NCBI RefSeq assembly: GCF_004000255.1
Contig: NZ_RCIQ01000003.1
Coordinates: 56,389-120,388, forward strand
Origin: Nioella ostreopsis
Lineage (GTDB): Bacteria > Pseudomonadota > Alphaproteobacteria > Rhodobacterales > Rhodobacteraceae
DNA: 64,000 nucleotides
Reading direction: 5' to 3'
Shown: positions 1 to 9,559 of the stretch, one piece after another
Layout: each line of letters begins with the position of its first letter
How positions within the stretch are numbered: position 1 is the first letter of the stretch
Position numbers and translations under genes: made by a program
Notes under the pieces: model-generated
Databases searched by the model: none
What the model was told of the DNA's origin: nothing
What the model saw: only the letters and a program-made list of their open reading frames with translations

Positions 1-1
1 C

Positions 2-1489
2 CGCAACGATTTCATCGGCATCGGTGTGCCGGACGACCCGGACGGCTATTCCAACTACCGCTATACGCGCGACGGCAACCCTGCGGCTCTGGTCATGCCG
101 ACGGACCCCGGGGATTACGAAATCCGCTATTTCGTCAACCAGGACAGGACGGTCATTGCCCGCCACGCGATCACCGTGACCGATGTTGCGGCAACCCTGG
201 AGGCCCCGGCCATGGCTGAGGCAGGGTCAACCGTTCAGGTCAGCTGGACCGGGCCGGATTACCGCAATGATTTCATCGGAATCGGTGTGCCGGACGACCC
301 GGATGGCTATTCCAACTACCGTTACACGCGCGATGGCAGCCCCGCCGCGCTGGTCATGCCGACGGAACCGGGGGATTACGAGATCCGCTATTTCGTCAAT
401 CAGGACAGGACGGTCATTGCCCGCCGCCCCATCACCGTGACCGCGATCGGGGCCACGCTGCAAGCGCCGGACAGCGCCGAGGCGGGCGCGACGGTTCTGG
501 TCACATGGCAAGGCCCGGACTATCGGAATGATTTCATCGGTGTCGGCCGGATGGACGAGCCCGACCGCTATGAAAACTATGCCTATACCCGCGATGGCAG
601 CCCGTCCCGGCTGGTGATGCCCACGGAACCCGGTGACTACGAGATCCGCTATTTCGTCAATCAGGATCGCACCGTGATCGCCCGTCACCCGATTTCCGTG
701 ACCGCGGTAACAGCGCGGATCGAGGCGCCCGACAGCGCCACCGCAGGTGACACGATCAACGTGACCTGGGAAGGCCCGGACTACCGCAACGACTTCATCG
801 GGATCGGCACGCTGGACGACCCGGACGGGTATGAAAACTACGCCTATACCCGAGACGGCAGCCCGGCCCGGCTGGAAATGCCGGTCGCCCCCGGTCGCTA
901 CGAGATCCGCTATTACGTCAATCAGGATCGCACGGTCATCGCCCGGCGCGAGATCGAGGTCACGGCTCTGTCTGTGACCGTCACCGCGCCCGAAACCGCC
1001 AGAGTGGGGGAAACCATCCTGGTCCCTTGGGACGGTCCCGATTACCGCAATGACTTCATCGCCGCGGCCGTGCCGTCGGATGATGGCTATGAAACCTATG
1101 CCTATACCCGTGATGGCAGCCCGTCGCGTTTGCAGATGCCAAGCGAACCGGGCAGCTACGAGATCCGCTATTACGTGAACCAGAATCGCAGCATTCAGGC
1201 GCGGGTGCCGATCACGGTGACCGATCTGGAGGTGGTGCTGGAAACCGCCAGCAGCGGCCTTGCAGGCGGGTCCATCATGGTCAGCCATAACGGGCCGGAT
1301 TACCGCAATGACTTCATCGCCATCGCGCGCGTCGGCGAGAGCGGGCACGAGGAATACAGCTACACGAGAAATGGCAACCCGGTGCGGCTGGACCTTCCCG
1401 ATGAGCCGGGAGACTACGAAATCCGCTACGTGATGAATCAGGATCGTCGGACGCTGGCCGCGGTTCCCTTCACGGTGACGGCGGAATAA
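2..1489 (+). CDS. Tandem-repeat protein, C-terminal part (5' end outside window)
   Basis: The reading frame is open from base 2, so the true start lies before the window. The visible 495 residues consist almost entirely of a repeat of about 87 residues. Each repeat has a GPDYRNDFI motif, then YTRDGSP, a PGxYEIRY motif, NQDRTVIAR and a closing ITVT beta strand. Five full copies and one truncated copy are seen. The spacing and strand pattern suggest Ig-like beta-sandwich modules of an extracellular or periplasmic protein. From memory, similar repeats occur C-terminal to von Willebrand A domains in Rhodobacteraceae proteins; the N-terminal domain cannot be seen here, so that link is inference. 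Repeats 2 to 4 are close to identical, while the last two diverge. A terminator follows. Function unknown. Confidence 0.85.
   Translation, partial: RNDFIGIGVPDDPDGYSNYRYTRDGNPAALVMPTDPGDYEIRYFVNQDRTVIARHAITVTDVAATLEAPAMAEAGSTVQVSWTGPDYRNDFIGIGVPDDPDGYSNYRYTRDGSPAALVMPTEPGDYEIRYFVNQDRTVIARRPITVTAIGATLQAPDSAEAGATVLVTWQGPDYRNDFIGVGRMDEPDRYENYAYTRDGSPSRLVMPTEPGDYEIRYFVNQDRTVIARHPISVTAVTARIEAPDSATAGDTINVTWEGPDYRNDFIGIGTLDDPDGYENYAYTRDGSPARLEMPVAPGRYEIRYYVNQDRTVIARREIEVTALSVTVTAPETARVGETILVPWDGPDYRNDFIAAAVPSDDGYETYAYTRDGSPSRLQMPSEPGSYEIRYYVNQNRSIQARVPITVTDLEVVLETASSGLAGGSIMVSHNGPDYRNDFIAIARVGESGHEEYSYTRNGNPVRLDLPDEPGDYEIRYVMNQDRRTLAAVPFTVTAE
2..1489 (+). repeat. 261-bp in-frame tandem repeats
   Basis: The codon for the G of GPDYRNDFI falls at 251, 512, 773, 1034 and 1292, giving unit lengths of 261, 261, 261 and 258 bp. 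The truncated first copy starts at the window edge in the same phase. The 258-bp unit lacks one codon near VPSDDGYE. High nucleotide identity between the early copies suggests recent duplication or gene conversion. Confidence 0.9.
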
Positions 1490-1508
1490 GGCCGCATATC
1501 AGTAGAAA

Positions 1509-1544
1509 AAAGCCCCCAGGAGCGTTCCGCTTCCGGGGGCTTTT
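1509..1544. terminator. Bidirectional intrinsic terminator
   Basis: The arms AAGCCCCC (1510 onward) and GGGGGCTT (to 1542) pair, extended by GG/CC across one bulged base. An A-run lies on the left and a TTTT run on the right, so the hairpin can end both the rightward repeat gene and the convergent leftward lpdA. Confidence 0.8.
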
Positions 1545-1564
1545 CAGTTGCGATGACGCGCGGA

Positions 1565-2959
1565 TCACATATGGATGACGCGCCCATAGGCGTCGAGGCT
1601 GGCCTCGTGCATCATCTCGCTGAGCGTGGGATGCGGGAAGACGGTCTCGAACAGATCTTCCTCGGTGGTTTCCAGCTTCTGGCCGATGACATAGCCTTGG
1701 ATCAGTTCCGTCACTTCGGCCCCGATCATGTGCGCGCCCAGAAGCTCGCCAGTCTTTTCATCGAAGATGGTCTTGATCAGACCCTCCGGTTCGCCAAGCG
1801 CGATGGCCTTGCCGTTGCCAATGAAGGGGAAGCGGCCGACCTTGACCTTATACCCCGCCTCTTTCGCCTTGGCCTCGGTCAGGCCGACGCTGGCCACCTG
1901 CGGGTGGCAATAGGTGCAGCCGGCGATGGAATTGGGCTTGATCGGGTGGGGATGCTTGCCGGCGATCAGTTCCGCCACCATCACGCCCTCATGGCTGGCC
2001 TTGTGGGCAAGCCAGGGGGCCCCGGCGATGTCGCCGATGGCATAAAGCGCGTCGACGCCGGTGCGGCAGTATTCATCGGTCACCACATGGGTGCGGTCGA
2101 TCTTGACGCCGAGCGCCTCCAGCCCCAGCCCCTCCACATTGCCGACGATGCCCACGGCGGAGATCACGGTGTCGAAGTCGTGCTTTTCGACCTTGCCGCC
2201 GATCTCGATATGGGCGGTGACCTTGTCTGCGGCGCGGTCCAATTTCTTGACCATCGCCTTTTGCAGGATCTTCATCCCCTGCTTTTCAAAGGCTTTCTTG
2301 GCGAATTTCGAGATTTCCTCGTCTTCCACCGGCAGCACCCGGTCCATGACCTCGACCACGGTCGTGTCGGCGCCGAGCGTGTTGTAGAAGCTGGCGAATT
2401 CGATGCCGATGGCGCCCGATCCGATGACCAGCAGCTTTTTCGGCATATGCGGCGGTTGCAGCGCGGCCTTGTAGGTCCAGACGCGCTTGCCGTCAGCCTC
2501 CAGCCCCGGCAATTCGCGGGCGCGCGCGCCGGTGGCGAGGACGATGTTCTTGGCGGTGAGCTCTTCGGTGCCCTTGTCGGTTTCGACCTTCACCTTGCCC
2601 TTGCCGGGGATGGTGGCCGAGCCCATGATCACGGTCACCTTGTTCTTCTTCATCAGGTGGCCGATGCCGGACGACAGTTGCTTGGCCACCCCGCGGGAGC
2701 GTTTGACGACGGCGTCGAGGTCATAGCCGATATTGTCTGCCTTGAGGCCGAATTCCTTGGCCCGTTCCATCAGGTGGAAGACCTCGGAAGAGCGCAGAAG
2801 CGCCTTGGTGGGGATACAGCCCCAGTTCAGGCAGATGCCGCCCATATGCTCGCGTTCGACGATGCAGACCTTCTGGCCAAGCTGCGCGGCGCGGATCGCC
2901 GCCACATAGCCGCCGGGGCCTGCCCCGATTACAACTGTATCAAAAGACTGAGCCGCCAC
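1565..2959 (-). CDS. lpdA: Dihydrolipoyl dehydrogenase (E3)
   Basis: FAD flavoprotein that reoxidises dihydrolipoamide with NAD+ in the 2-oxoacid dehydrogenase complexes and glycine cleavage. The GTG start at 2959 is chosen because GGAGGA lies 9 nt upstream; it gives 464 residues, the normal family length. The frame stays open further upstream, but that extension is unlikely to be translated. The N-terminal FAD-binding GAGPGG is at residues 12-17. The redox disulfide is C43-LNWG-C48. A second dinucleotide-binding GSGAIG motif lies mid-protein and the catalytic HPTLSE stretch is near the C-terminus. No E1 or E2 gene is adjacent, so this E3 may be shared or encoded apart from its partners. A palindrome overlaps its likely promoter. 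Confidence 0.96.
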   Translation of the reverse strand: MAAQSFDTVVIGAGPGGYVAAIRAAQLGQKVCIVEREHMGGICLNWGCIPTKALLRSSEVFHLMERAKEFGLKADNIGYDLDAVVKRSRGVAKQLSSGIGHLMKKNKVTVIMGSATIPGKGKVKVETDKGTEELTAKNIVLATGARARELPGLEADGKRVWTYKAALQPPHMPKKLLVIGSGAIGIEFASFYNTLGADTTVVEVMDRVLPVEDEEISKFAKKAFEKQGMKILQKAMVKKLDRAADKVTAHIEIGGKVEKHDFDTVISAVGIVGNVEGLGLEALGVKIDRTHVVTDEYCRTGVDALYAIGDIAGAPWLAHKASHEGVMVAELIAGKHPHPIKPNSIAGCTYCHPQVASVGLTEAKAKEAGYKVKVGRFPFIGNGKAIALGEPEGLIKTIFDEKTGELLGAHMIGAEVTELIQGYVIGQKLETTEEDLFETVFPHPTLSEMMHEASLDAYGRVIHM

Positions 2960-2985
2960 TGTATCCACTCCTCCGGTCGAAATTT

Positions 2986-2999
2986 GTTTAACGTTAAAC
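2986..2999. promoter_or_regulatory. Palindromic operator candidate at the lpdA promoter
   Basis: GTTTAACGTTAAAC is a perfect 14-bp palindrome. On the minus strand, TTGTTT and TAACGT are separated by 17 bp, so the palindrome would cover the -10 element just upstream of the lpdA ribosome site. This is a typical repressor position. The cognate regulator is not known. Confidence 0.5.
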
Positions 3000-3080
3000 C
3001 ATTGATGCGCGCGAAACAAGCCCCGCAGAGCAGAGCCGCCTTGCGCGCAACGCAGATCTACCGCGCCGGGCGAGTTGTAT

Positions 3081-3095
3081 GTTTAATGATTAAAC
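3081..3095. promoter_or_regulatory. Second GTTTAAT-N-ATTAAAC palindrome
   Basis: A 7-bp inverted repeat with one central base, closely related to the palindrome at 2986-2999 and centred about 95 bp from it. It abuts the stop codon of the DUF924 gene. The pair could be two operators of one dimeric regulator acting on lpdA. Confidence 0.4.
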
Positions 3096-3685
3096 TATTT
3101 ACAAAGCGCGGCGGCACGGGCCTCTTCCACCACCTTGCCATATCCGCCGTTTTCAAGGAAATCCTTTTCCGCGTCCGAGCTTGTCCGCCCGAGCGCTTCG
3201 TTGCGATAGGGAAACCGGCCAAAGCGGCGAATGATCTCGCGATGTGCGATGGCATGGGGCAGCTTGTCTTCCCGCTGATCCGGCATTTTCTGACAGGACA
3301 GGCGCACGGAGTGGTCCTGATCGGTCAGAGCCTCGGAATGCATGAAGGGCAGGTAGAAAAACTGCCTTGTGTTCTGGTCGAACCGTTCGTCCCACCGTTG
3401 CTTGAGCGCGTAGCACGCCGCCGCCTTGGCCTTGCTGTCGGTGGAAAAGGCCTTGGCCTGCCCCCGGAACATGTTGCGCGGGAACTGGTCCAGCACGATG
3501 ATCAGCGCCAGCGCCTTGCGCGGGTGGCTGGTCCAGTGACTGAGCTTGCCGGCCTCTGCCTCTTCCCAGAGCGGCAGGAACCTGTCGCGGATTTCGGCGT
3601 CGAACGCGTCGTCGCTCATGTACCATTTGTCCGGTCCGGCCTCTTCCAGCCAGAATGTCAGGACATCCTCAAATCGGTCTGTCAT
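3095..3685 (-). CDS. DUF924 family protein
   Basis: A 196-residue protein of the DUF924 family (all-helical, TPR-like), with the characteristic LDQFPRNMFRG and FFYLPFMHSE motifs. Family function is not established. The start has a strong site, AAGGAG, 9 nt upstream. It lies 38 bp downstream of the MFS gene and upstream of lpdA on the same strand, but its stop touches a palindrome, so lpdA probably has its own promoter. No membrane segment or signal peptide is visible. Confidence 0.85.
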   Translation of the reverse strand: MTDRFEDVLTFWLEEAGPDKWYMSDDAFDAEIRDRFLPLWEEAEAGKLSHWTSHPRKALALIIVLDQFPRNMFRGQAKAFSTDSKAKAAACYALKQRWDERFDQNTRQFFYLPFMHSEALTDQDHSVRLSCQKMPDQREDKLPHAIAHREIIRRFGRFPYRNEALGRTSSDAEKDFLENGGYGKVVEEARAAALCK

Positions 3686-3723
3686 GGCAGTGCACTCCTT
3701 CCTTCTGCCTCAAAACCCCGGGC

Positions 3724-5025
3724 CTATGTGCCCGTGGGCCTCTCCTCCCTTGTGTCGCCGTCCTCGGCCATTTCTTCCGAGGCTTCGGCATAAAGTTCCT
3801 GCGCGGTTTCCACGGCGACCATGGATGCGGTCGGCATGATCGGCGTGTAGGGCACCGCGTCGTAGTCTTCGGCCTCGGCCGCATAGGCCGACTGGCGCCG
3901 TGTCATCCGCCAGCCGCTATAGACGGCCATGATGGCGAGGGTGATCGCAAGGAACAACCAGAAACCCCTGGGCCCGGTCATCCCCATCAGCCAGCCGACG
4001 GCGGGCGGACCGGCGATGGCGCCAAGCCCGTTGATGAAGATCAGCCCGCCGGATGCGGCGGCCATGTCCTGAATCTCCAGATAATCGTTGGTGTAGGCGA
4101 TCAGCAGCGCATACATGGGCTGCGCCAGCCCGCCGGTCAGCAGCGCCGATAGCAGCACCGCCTCGAATGTGCTTTCAAACAGGAACCCGATCAGCGCGGA
4201 AAAGGCCCCGGCCAGCGCCACGAAGAAGATCAGAACCCGGCGGTCCATCTTGTCCGACAGCCAGCCGATCGGATACTGGAAGACGATGCCGCCGATGAAG
4301 AAGGCCGACACCATCATCGAGATCTCGCGCACGCTCATGCCCGCCTGAGTCGCATAAACGGCGGACATGCCGAACTGCGCCGAGAAGACGAAGCCCATCA
4401 GGATCATGCCGACAAAGCCGAGCGGCGAATTGCGGTAGAGCTGCCCAAGGCTCATCGGGCGCGTGGTCTCGAAGGCGGGCGTGGGGGCCACCGCCAGCAG
4501 GATCGGCGCGAAGGACAGCGAGACCAGCACCGAGGGAATGATGAACAGAACGAAGCCCGAGGGATCGCCGAAGTTCAGCAACCCCTGCCCCAGCACCAGC
4601 CCGACCATCTGCACCATCATATAGGCCGACAGCGCCTGCCCGCGCGTTTCATTGGTGGCGGAGTTGTTGAGCCAGCTTTCGGCGGTGACATAGACGCCCG
4701 ACAGCGAAAAGCCGATGATCACCCGCAGAACCATCCACGCGTAAGCATCTGTCAGGACCGGATAGAGGATCAGCGCCGCCGAAATGAAAGACCCGAGTGC
4801 CGCGAAGACCCGCACATGGCCCACACGGCGGATCATGTAGGGGGCCAGCCGCGATCCGCCAAGGAAGCCGAGGAAATAGGCAGAGGCGATCAGCGACAGC
4901 TGGTAGGTGGTAAAGCCTTCGATCCCCCCGCGCACACCCATCAGAGAGCCCTGCAGAGAGTTGCCAACCTGCAAGAGCATCAACCCGAGAAGAATGGCCC
5001 ACGCACTTGCGATGACCTGTTTCAT
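3724..5025 (-). CDS. MFS transporter
   Basis: A 433-residue major facilitator superfamily protein with about twelve hydrophobic segments spanning residues 5-380, and an acidic cytoplasmic tail of about 50 residues. It resembles the YcaD-like branch of the superfamily (an inference from overall character and the SLQGSLMGVRGG opening). The substrate is unknown. A GGAG motif lies 7 nt before the ATG. It sits 89 bp downstream of queA on the same strand. Confidence 0.85.
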   Translation of the reverse strand: MKQVIASAWAILLGLMLLQVGNSLQGSLMGVRGGIEGFTTYQLSLIASAYFLGFLGGSRLAPYMIRRVGHVRVFAALGSFISAALILYPVLTDAYAWMVLRVIIGFSLSGVYVTAESWLNNSATNETRGQALSAYMMVQMVGLVLGQGLLNFGDPSGFVLFIIPSVLVSLSFAPILLAVAPTPAFETTRPMSLGQLYRNSPLGFVGMILMGFVFSAQFGMSAVYATQAGMSVREISMMVSAFFIGGIVFQYPIGWLSDKMDRRVLIFFVALAGAFSALIGFLFESTFEAVLLSALLTGGLAQPMYALLIAYTNDYLEIQDMAAASGGLIFINGLGAIAGPPAVGWLMGMTGPRGFWLFLAITLAIMAVYSGWRMTRRQSAYAAEAEDYDAVPYTPIMPTASMVAVETAQELYAEASEEMAEDGDTREERPTGT

Positions 5026-5114
5026 GGCGCTGCTCCACCGCTCGTCGTTCTGTCGTGTATGACAGTGCTGGATGCGCCAACACCGCCAGAAAGCGACGTT
5101 ATCCGGTCAGGCTA

Positions 5115-6179
5115 TCAACCTTTTGCGGCATTTTCCGGGAAAAGTAGCGACGCATCCCCATAAGAGAAGAATCGGTACTTTTCAGCAACGGCATGGGCGT
5201 AGACATCTTTTACAAGATCAAACCCCATCAGCGCCGAGACCAGCATCAGCAATGTGGACTTTGGCAGATGGAAATTGGTCATCAGCCCGTCGGTGATTTT
5301 CCAGCGGTAGCCGGGGTAGATGAAGATGTCGGTATCGCCCTGCCAGGGCTGCATGGTGCCATCCTCGGTAGCGGCGGTCTCAATGAGGCGCAGCGCGGTG
5401 GTGCCCACGGGGATGATGCGCCCGCCAGCGGCGCGGGTTGCGTTGATCTCGGTGGCGGCCCGGTCTGTCACTTCGCCCCATTCGGCGTGCATCCTGTGGG
5501 TGGTGACATCCTCGACCGTCACCGGCAGGAAGGTGCCCGCGCCCACATGCAAGGTGACGAAGGTGAACTGAATGCCCCTGGCCTTCAGCGCCTCGATCAG
5601 CGCCTCGTCGAAATGAAGTGAGGCTGTGGGGGCCGCGACGGCACCCTGATTGCGGGCCCAGATCGTCTGATAGTCTTGCTTGTCCTGCGCATCGGCAGGG
5701 CGTTTGGCGGCGATATAGGGCGGCAAGGGCATCGCGCCTGCCTCGTTCAACGCCGCGTCGAAATCGGTGCCCGACAGGTTGAAACGCAGGCGCAGGCCGC
5801 CCTCCAGCGCCACCACCTCGGCCGACAGATCATCGCTGAAATTCACCATCTCGCCGAGCGCCAGCTTGCGCAGGGGCTTGGCCAGTGCCGACCAGCTGCC
5901 ATCGGCCTGCGGTTCCAGAAGCGTGACCTCGATCTTGGCAGATACGAGCCCTTGCTGGCTGTCGCGCCAGCGCTGCCCGAACAGTCGCGCCGGGATCACC
6001 TTGGTGTCGTTCAGGATCAGCCGATCCCCGTCGCGCAGCAGGTCTGGCAGATCCGAGACGCGAAGATCTTGCATAAGATTGCCTGCGACATGCAGCAGCC
6101 GCGCCGAGGATCGGGGCTTGGCGGGGCGGGTCGCGATCAGCCCCTCGGGCAGGTCGAAATCGAAATCGTCGAGGGTCAT
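5115..6179 (-). CDS. queA: S-adenosylmethionine:tRNA ribosyltransferase-isomerase
   Basis: Transfers and isomerises the ribosyl moiety of S-adenosylmethionine onto preQ1 in tRNA to form epoxyqueuosine in GUN anticodons. The 354-residue length and the motifs [16 protein letters not shown] (N-terminus), [21 protein letters not shown] and [21 protein letters not shown] are diagnostic. Its ATG overlaps the TGA of the upstream DUF3971 gene by 4 nt, so translation is probably coupled. No other queuosine gene is in the window. Confidence 0.97.
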   Translation of the reverse strand: MTLDDFDFDLPEGLIATRPAKPRSSARLLHVAGNLMQDLRVSDLPDLLRDGDRLILNDTKVIPARLFGQRWRDSQQGLVSAKIEVTLLEPQADGSWSALAKPLRKLALGEMVNFSDDLSAEVVALEGGLRLRFNLSGTDFDAALNEAGAMPLPPYIAAKRPADAQDKQDYQTIWARNQGAVAAPTASLHFDEALIEALKARGIQFTFVTLHVGAGTFLPVTVEDVTTHRMHAEWGEVTDRAATEINATRAAGGRIIPVGTTALRLIETAATEDGTMQPWQGDTDIFIYPGYRWKITDGLMTNFHLPKSTLLMLVSALMGFDLVKDVYAHAVAEKYRFFSYGDASLLFPENAAKG

Positions 6180-9100
6180 TCAGCGGGCTCCGGTGGCGGG
6201 CGGCGAAAGATTTCCCGGAAGATGCCGGGGGTGAGCACCGAAAGCGGGTTGACCGACACGCTGCTGTCCTCGGGCGTGCCCGTCAGGCGGTAGGTGAAGC
6301 CGAACAACCCCTCGCGGCGCGGGCTGAATAACCCGCCCACGAGTCCGTTGACCATATATAAAGGCGACACGACACCCTCGAAATCATAGTAGCGCGCACG
6401 CAAATCATAGGTGCCGTCCAGAGACAGCCCCATCGACGGGCCGAGCGCCGTACCCTCCTGGATCGCAAGCGCGTCCGGCGACAGGGTGAAGGCCGCGCGC
6501 ACCTCGCCCAGGCCGATGCCTTCGCCGGTCACCATCTGTTCCAGAAGTCCCACGACGGAAATGGCAGAGAGCAGTTCGGCAAAGGCGGGCGCGTGGCGCA
6601 AGCGGGGGTTGTCGATGGTCAGTAGGCCGGAATAGTTGCCCTCTCCCGCGCGCGGCCGCAGGATCAGGTCCATCGCGCCGCCATAGGCGTTCTGATAAAT
6701 GCCCGCCGCGCGCAGCACCGCGCCACCATCGTCAGAGCGCAGGCGCAGGGCGGTGCCGTTTGCCTCGCTCAGCACAGTGCCGCTGACCGGCACCGCGCCC
6801 CCCATCAACCCGCGAAAATCGCCGCTCACCGGGGTGCCTGACAATTCCGTGCGCAGATTGGTCAGGAAGATGCTGTCGGTGATCTCCAGCCGGTCGAGCA
6901 GGATATTGAGCGGCAGGGCCTGTCCGGTTCCCGCACCACCCGAGGGCAGGCCGCGCAGGTCCACCGTGCCGCCCGTGACATTGATCTGCGGCGTGCGCCC
7001 CGCGCCCCGGGAGACCAGCGCGCCGCTGATGTCGAGCCAGTCGGACAGCGACAGGCGGGTGATTTCCAGCCGCTCGAACTGCTGTTCATCGCTGATCTGC
7101 ACGGACCCCGCCAGCGTCAACCCGTTGCCCGCAATCTCCAGTCTCGGAACATCCGGCGCGTCGCCCAGGATCAGATCGGCCTCCAACCGGCCGGTGCTGC
7201 CTGTGGGCAGGGACCAACCGAGCGACGGGACGCTCAGCGCCAACCCGGCCAGATCGGAGCTGACGGACAGGCGCGGCGGTTCACCCCGGTCAAGCGCGAG
7301 GTCGAACCGCGCCTCGCCCTGCCCGCGCAGCATGCCGTCCGGCAGGATCACCCCGAACTCCGTCAGGGCCTCCGGCGTCAGGGTCGCGGTGCCGCGCACG
7401 GTGCTGGCCGGGGTGCTGTCTGGCCCAAGCGCCCGACGCCAGGTGGCATTGGCGTGCAGCCCGTCCAACCGGGCAGGCCCACCAATGGCGAGGGTGTCAT
7501 TGTCGGCGGTGATGTTCAGCGCGGCGGCCCGCAATTCCCGTCCGGGCACGAACTGGTCGGAGCGGACATTGCGCAGGGTGCCACCGATCTGGAACGTCAC
7601 ATCCTGCGGCATGATCCGCGGCCGCATCTCCATGGCCAGTGACACGTCCAGATCGGCCCGACCGCTGGCGACCATACCGGGATCATAGGGAAACTGATCG
7701 AGCAGGTTGAAGGGATCGGCCCCGATCAGTGTCAGGACCGACGAAATCGGCCCGCCGATCTGCAGATCGAAACTGGCCGGAGAATAGGCAACGCGGGTGT
7801 CGTCGATGCGCATCAGACTGCCCGCGAGATCCAGCCGCCCGCCATTGGGTGCGGTGACATGGCCCTCATGCAGCGCCAAGGACAGGACGTTGCGCGAAAT
7901 ATCCATATAGCCGCGTCCCTGCTGGATCGGGGCCATGTCGCGTATGGCGCGGACCTCGGCCCCTTCGAAATCGAAGGTCAGACCGAATTGCGGGTCGGTT
8001 TCCGGTGCGATGCGCAGCGCGGCGTGGATATTTCCCAGACTGCCGGAAATGACATTCTCGGTCAGCCACTCGCGAGTATTGGGGATTTGCGCCACCGGCC
8101 AGAGCGGCACCACCCGCTGCGCGTCGAGCTGGGGGATCTCGGCATCCAGTCGAACCGCCAGCCCCGCCTCCTGCGCCGCGACGCGGCCACGCGCGGTCAG
8201 GTGCAGCCCCTCGTCAAAGAGCACCGCCTGCCCAAAATCCATGGCAACGAAGGGAAACAGCTGCAACCGCATGTCGAGCGCGCCACCCGCAAAGCTGACG
8301 GGTGCCTCGAACAGGCCCGGCGGATCGGCGGTGATCTGGCTGAGCTGCAGCTGAGACACATAGACCGGTCCATCCAGCAGCGTGGCATGACCGGTGATCC
8401 GGGCCGATAGTGCCGGGGCGTCGACTGTGAATTCCTCGATCCACATGCGGGCGTCGCCGGCATTATAGTCGAAGGACAGGTTCAGGCTGTTCAGGGGCAA
8501 GGGATCGACAGCCCCGCCGGGGGACACATGGCCCGCACCGACCGCCAGCGTTCCCGACAGGGTGCCGACCGAGGCGTCATCGAACAGAACCGTGGACAGC
8601 CGCCCGGACATCGGGGCCTCGACCAGGGTCAGCCAAGTCAGCGCGTCCGAGACGCGGGCGATATCGGCGCTTTGCAGATTGCTGAACGCGCCGGTGAATT
8701 CGGTCTCTCCCAGTTCGGCGCGACGGGTGAAGGTCAGCTCGATCGCACCGCCATCGCTGCCGTCCAGTTGCCCGGCCACCGACAGGACCAGCGCCTCGCC
8801 TTCGGGCACAAGGGCAAGGGTGGCGCCGGTGATCCGCGTGGTGTCGCCGCTGCGCATGTCGTCGATCACCAGCGTGATGTCTTCCCCGACCACCCTGATC
8901 AGCCGGGAAAACACCGTCTGCTGAAACATCCGGTCAATGCCCGCAAGGGTCTGGGACAGGTCGCGGGCCTCGCTTGTTTCCGCCCCGGTGAAGGCAAGAT
9001 CGAAGCTGCCATCCTCGTCGCGCCGGATGCGCAGTCCCGCCCCCCCGACCGAAACCTGGCGTGGACGCAGCTCGCCGCGCAGGGCGGCAGCGCGGTCCAG

Positions 9101-9439
9101 TTCCACCTGTAGCACCGGGAAGACAACGCGCGGGCGATCCCCGTCGCTGAGCTGCATTTCGGTGAAGCGGATTCGCGGCTGCAAGGTGCCGCGTGACAGC
9201 GACAGGCCAATCTCGCCCACGGTGATCTGCCCGCCGGGCATAGAGGCATCCAGCGCCGCTTCGATCCTAGCGCGCGACCATTCGGGCAACGGCACTGCGC
9301 GTCCATTCGGCGGAAAGGCCAGAAACAGGATACCGGCCGCCAGAAGCAGGACCAGCAGCGCCAGTCCACGCAGGATCCAGCGCAGCGGGCCTCGTCGCCT
9401 GAGGCGGCGCGGCTCTGGGTCTGGGCCGGTGTCTGACAT
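6176..9439 (-). CDS. DUF3971 / AsmA-like (YhdP-type) lipid-transfer protein
   Basis: A 1087-residue protein with an Arg-rich cytoplasmic start, one membrane segment at about residues 24-47, and a long periplasmic beta-rich body. The architecture (DUF3971 middle region and AsmA-like C-terminal region ending in a short [13 protein letters not shown] beta strand) matches the YhdP/TamB/AsmA superfamily. Members bridge the periplasm and carry phospholipids to the outer membrane; this role is from the family, not shown here. It is the first gene of a leftward run and overlaps queA by 4 nt. A divergent intergenic region of 120 bp separates it from the peroxiredoxin gene. Confidence 0.85.
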   Translation of the reverse strand: MSDTGPDPEPRRLRRRGPLRWILRGLALLVLLLAAGILFLAFPPNGRAVPLPEWSRARIEAALDASMPGGQITVGEIGLSLSRGTLQPRIRFTEMQLSDGDRPRVVFPVLQVELDRAAALRGELRPRQVSVGGAGLRIRRDEDGSFDLAFTGAETSEARDLSQTLAGIDRMFQQTVFSRLIRVVGEDITLVIDDMRSGDTTRITGATLALVPEGEALVLSVAGQLDGSDGGAIELTFTRRAELGETEFTGAFSNLQSADIARVSDALTWLTLVEAPMSGRLSTVLFDDASVGTLSGTLAVGAGHVSPGGAVDPLPLNSLNLSFDYNAGDARMWIEEFTVDAPALSARITGHATLLDGPVYVSQLQLSQITADPPGLFEAPVSFAGGALDMRLQLFPFVAMDFGQAVLFDEGLHLTARGRVAAQEAGLAVRLDAEIPQLDAQRVVPLWPVAQIPNTREWLTENVISGSLGNIHAALRIAPETDPQFGLTFDFEGAEVRAIRDMAPIQQGRGYMDISRNVLSLALHEGHVTAPNGGRLDLAGSLMRIDDTRVAYSPASFDLQIGGPISSVLTLIGADPFNLLDQFPYDPGMVASGRADLDVSLAMEMRPRIMPQDVTFQIGGTLRNVRSDQFVPGRELRAAALNITADNDTLAIGGPARLDGLHANATWRRALGPDSTPASTVRGTATLTPEALTEFGVILPDGMLRGQGEARFDLALDRGEPPRLSVSSDLAGLALSVPSLGWSLPTGSTGRLEADLILGDAPDVPRLEIAGNGLTLAGSVQISDEQQFERLEITRLSLSDWLDISGALVSRGAGRTPQINVTGGTVDLRGLPSGGAGTGQALPLNILLDRLEITDSIFLTNLRTELSGTPVSGDFRGLMGGAVPVSGTVLSEANGTALRLRSDDGGAVLRAAGIYQNAYGGAMDLILRPRAGEGNYSGLLTIDNPRLRHAPAFAELLSAISVVGLLEQMVTGEGIGLGEVRAAFTLSPDALAIQEGTALGPSMGLSLDGTYDLRARYYDFEGVVSPLYMVNGLVGGLFSPRREGLFGFTYRLTGTPEDSSVSVNPLSVLTPGIFREIFRRPPPEPAE

Positions 9440-9519
9440 GAGTTCTGCGCGCTCGATCTGCCGGAGGATTTCGGTCGGTTTCAGGGTTTATCTTCGCCGG
9501 ATTTATCCTAGCTTGCAAA

Positions 9520-9548
9520 CCGCCGATAGCAGATTCCCGCCGATAGCA
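9520..9548 (+). repeat. Two 12-bp direct repeats before the peroxiredoxin gene
   Basis: CCGCCGATAGCA occurs at 9520-9531 and 9537-9548, a 17-bp period, ending directly at the AAGGAG ribosome site. It could be an operator or a small duplication. Confidence 0.5.
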
Positions 9549-9559
9549 AGGAGCATCCC

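Noticed and set aside
2-1489. Tandem repeats as a mobile or satellite element
   Set aside because: The period is a multiple of three, the frame is kept throughout, and the unit has a protein-domain pattern, so these are coding repeats.
1553-3793. Very long plus-strand open frame opposite lpdA and the DUF924 gene
   Set aside because: It is a GC-skew shadow: the opposite strand encodes clear lpdA and DUF924 proteins, and the translation has no recognisable domain.
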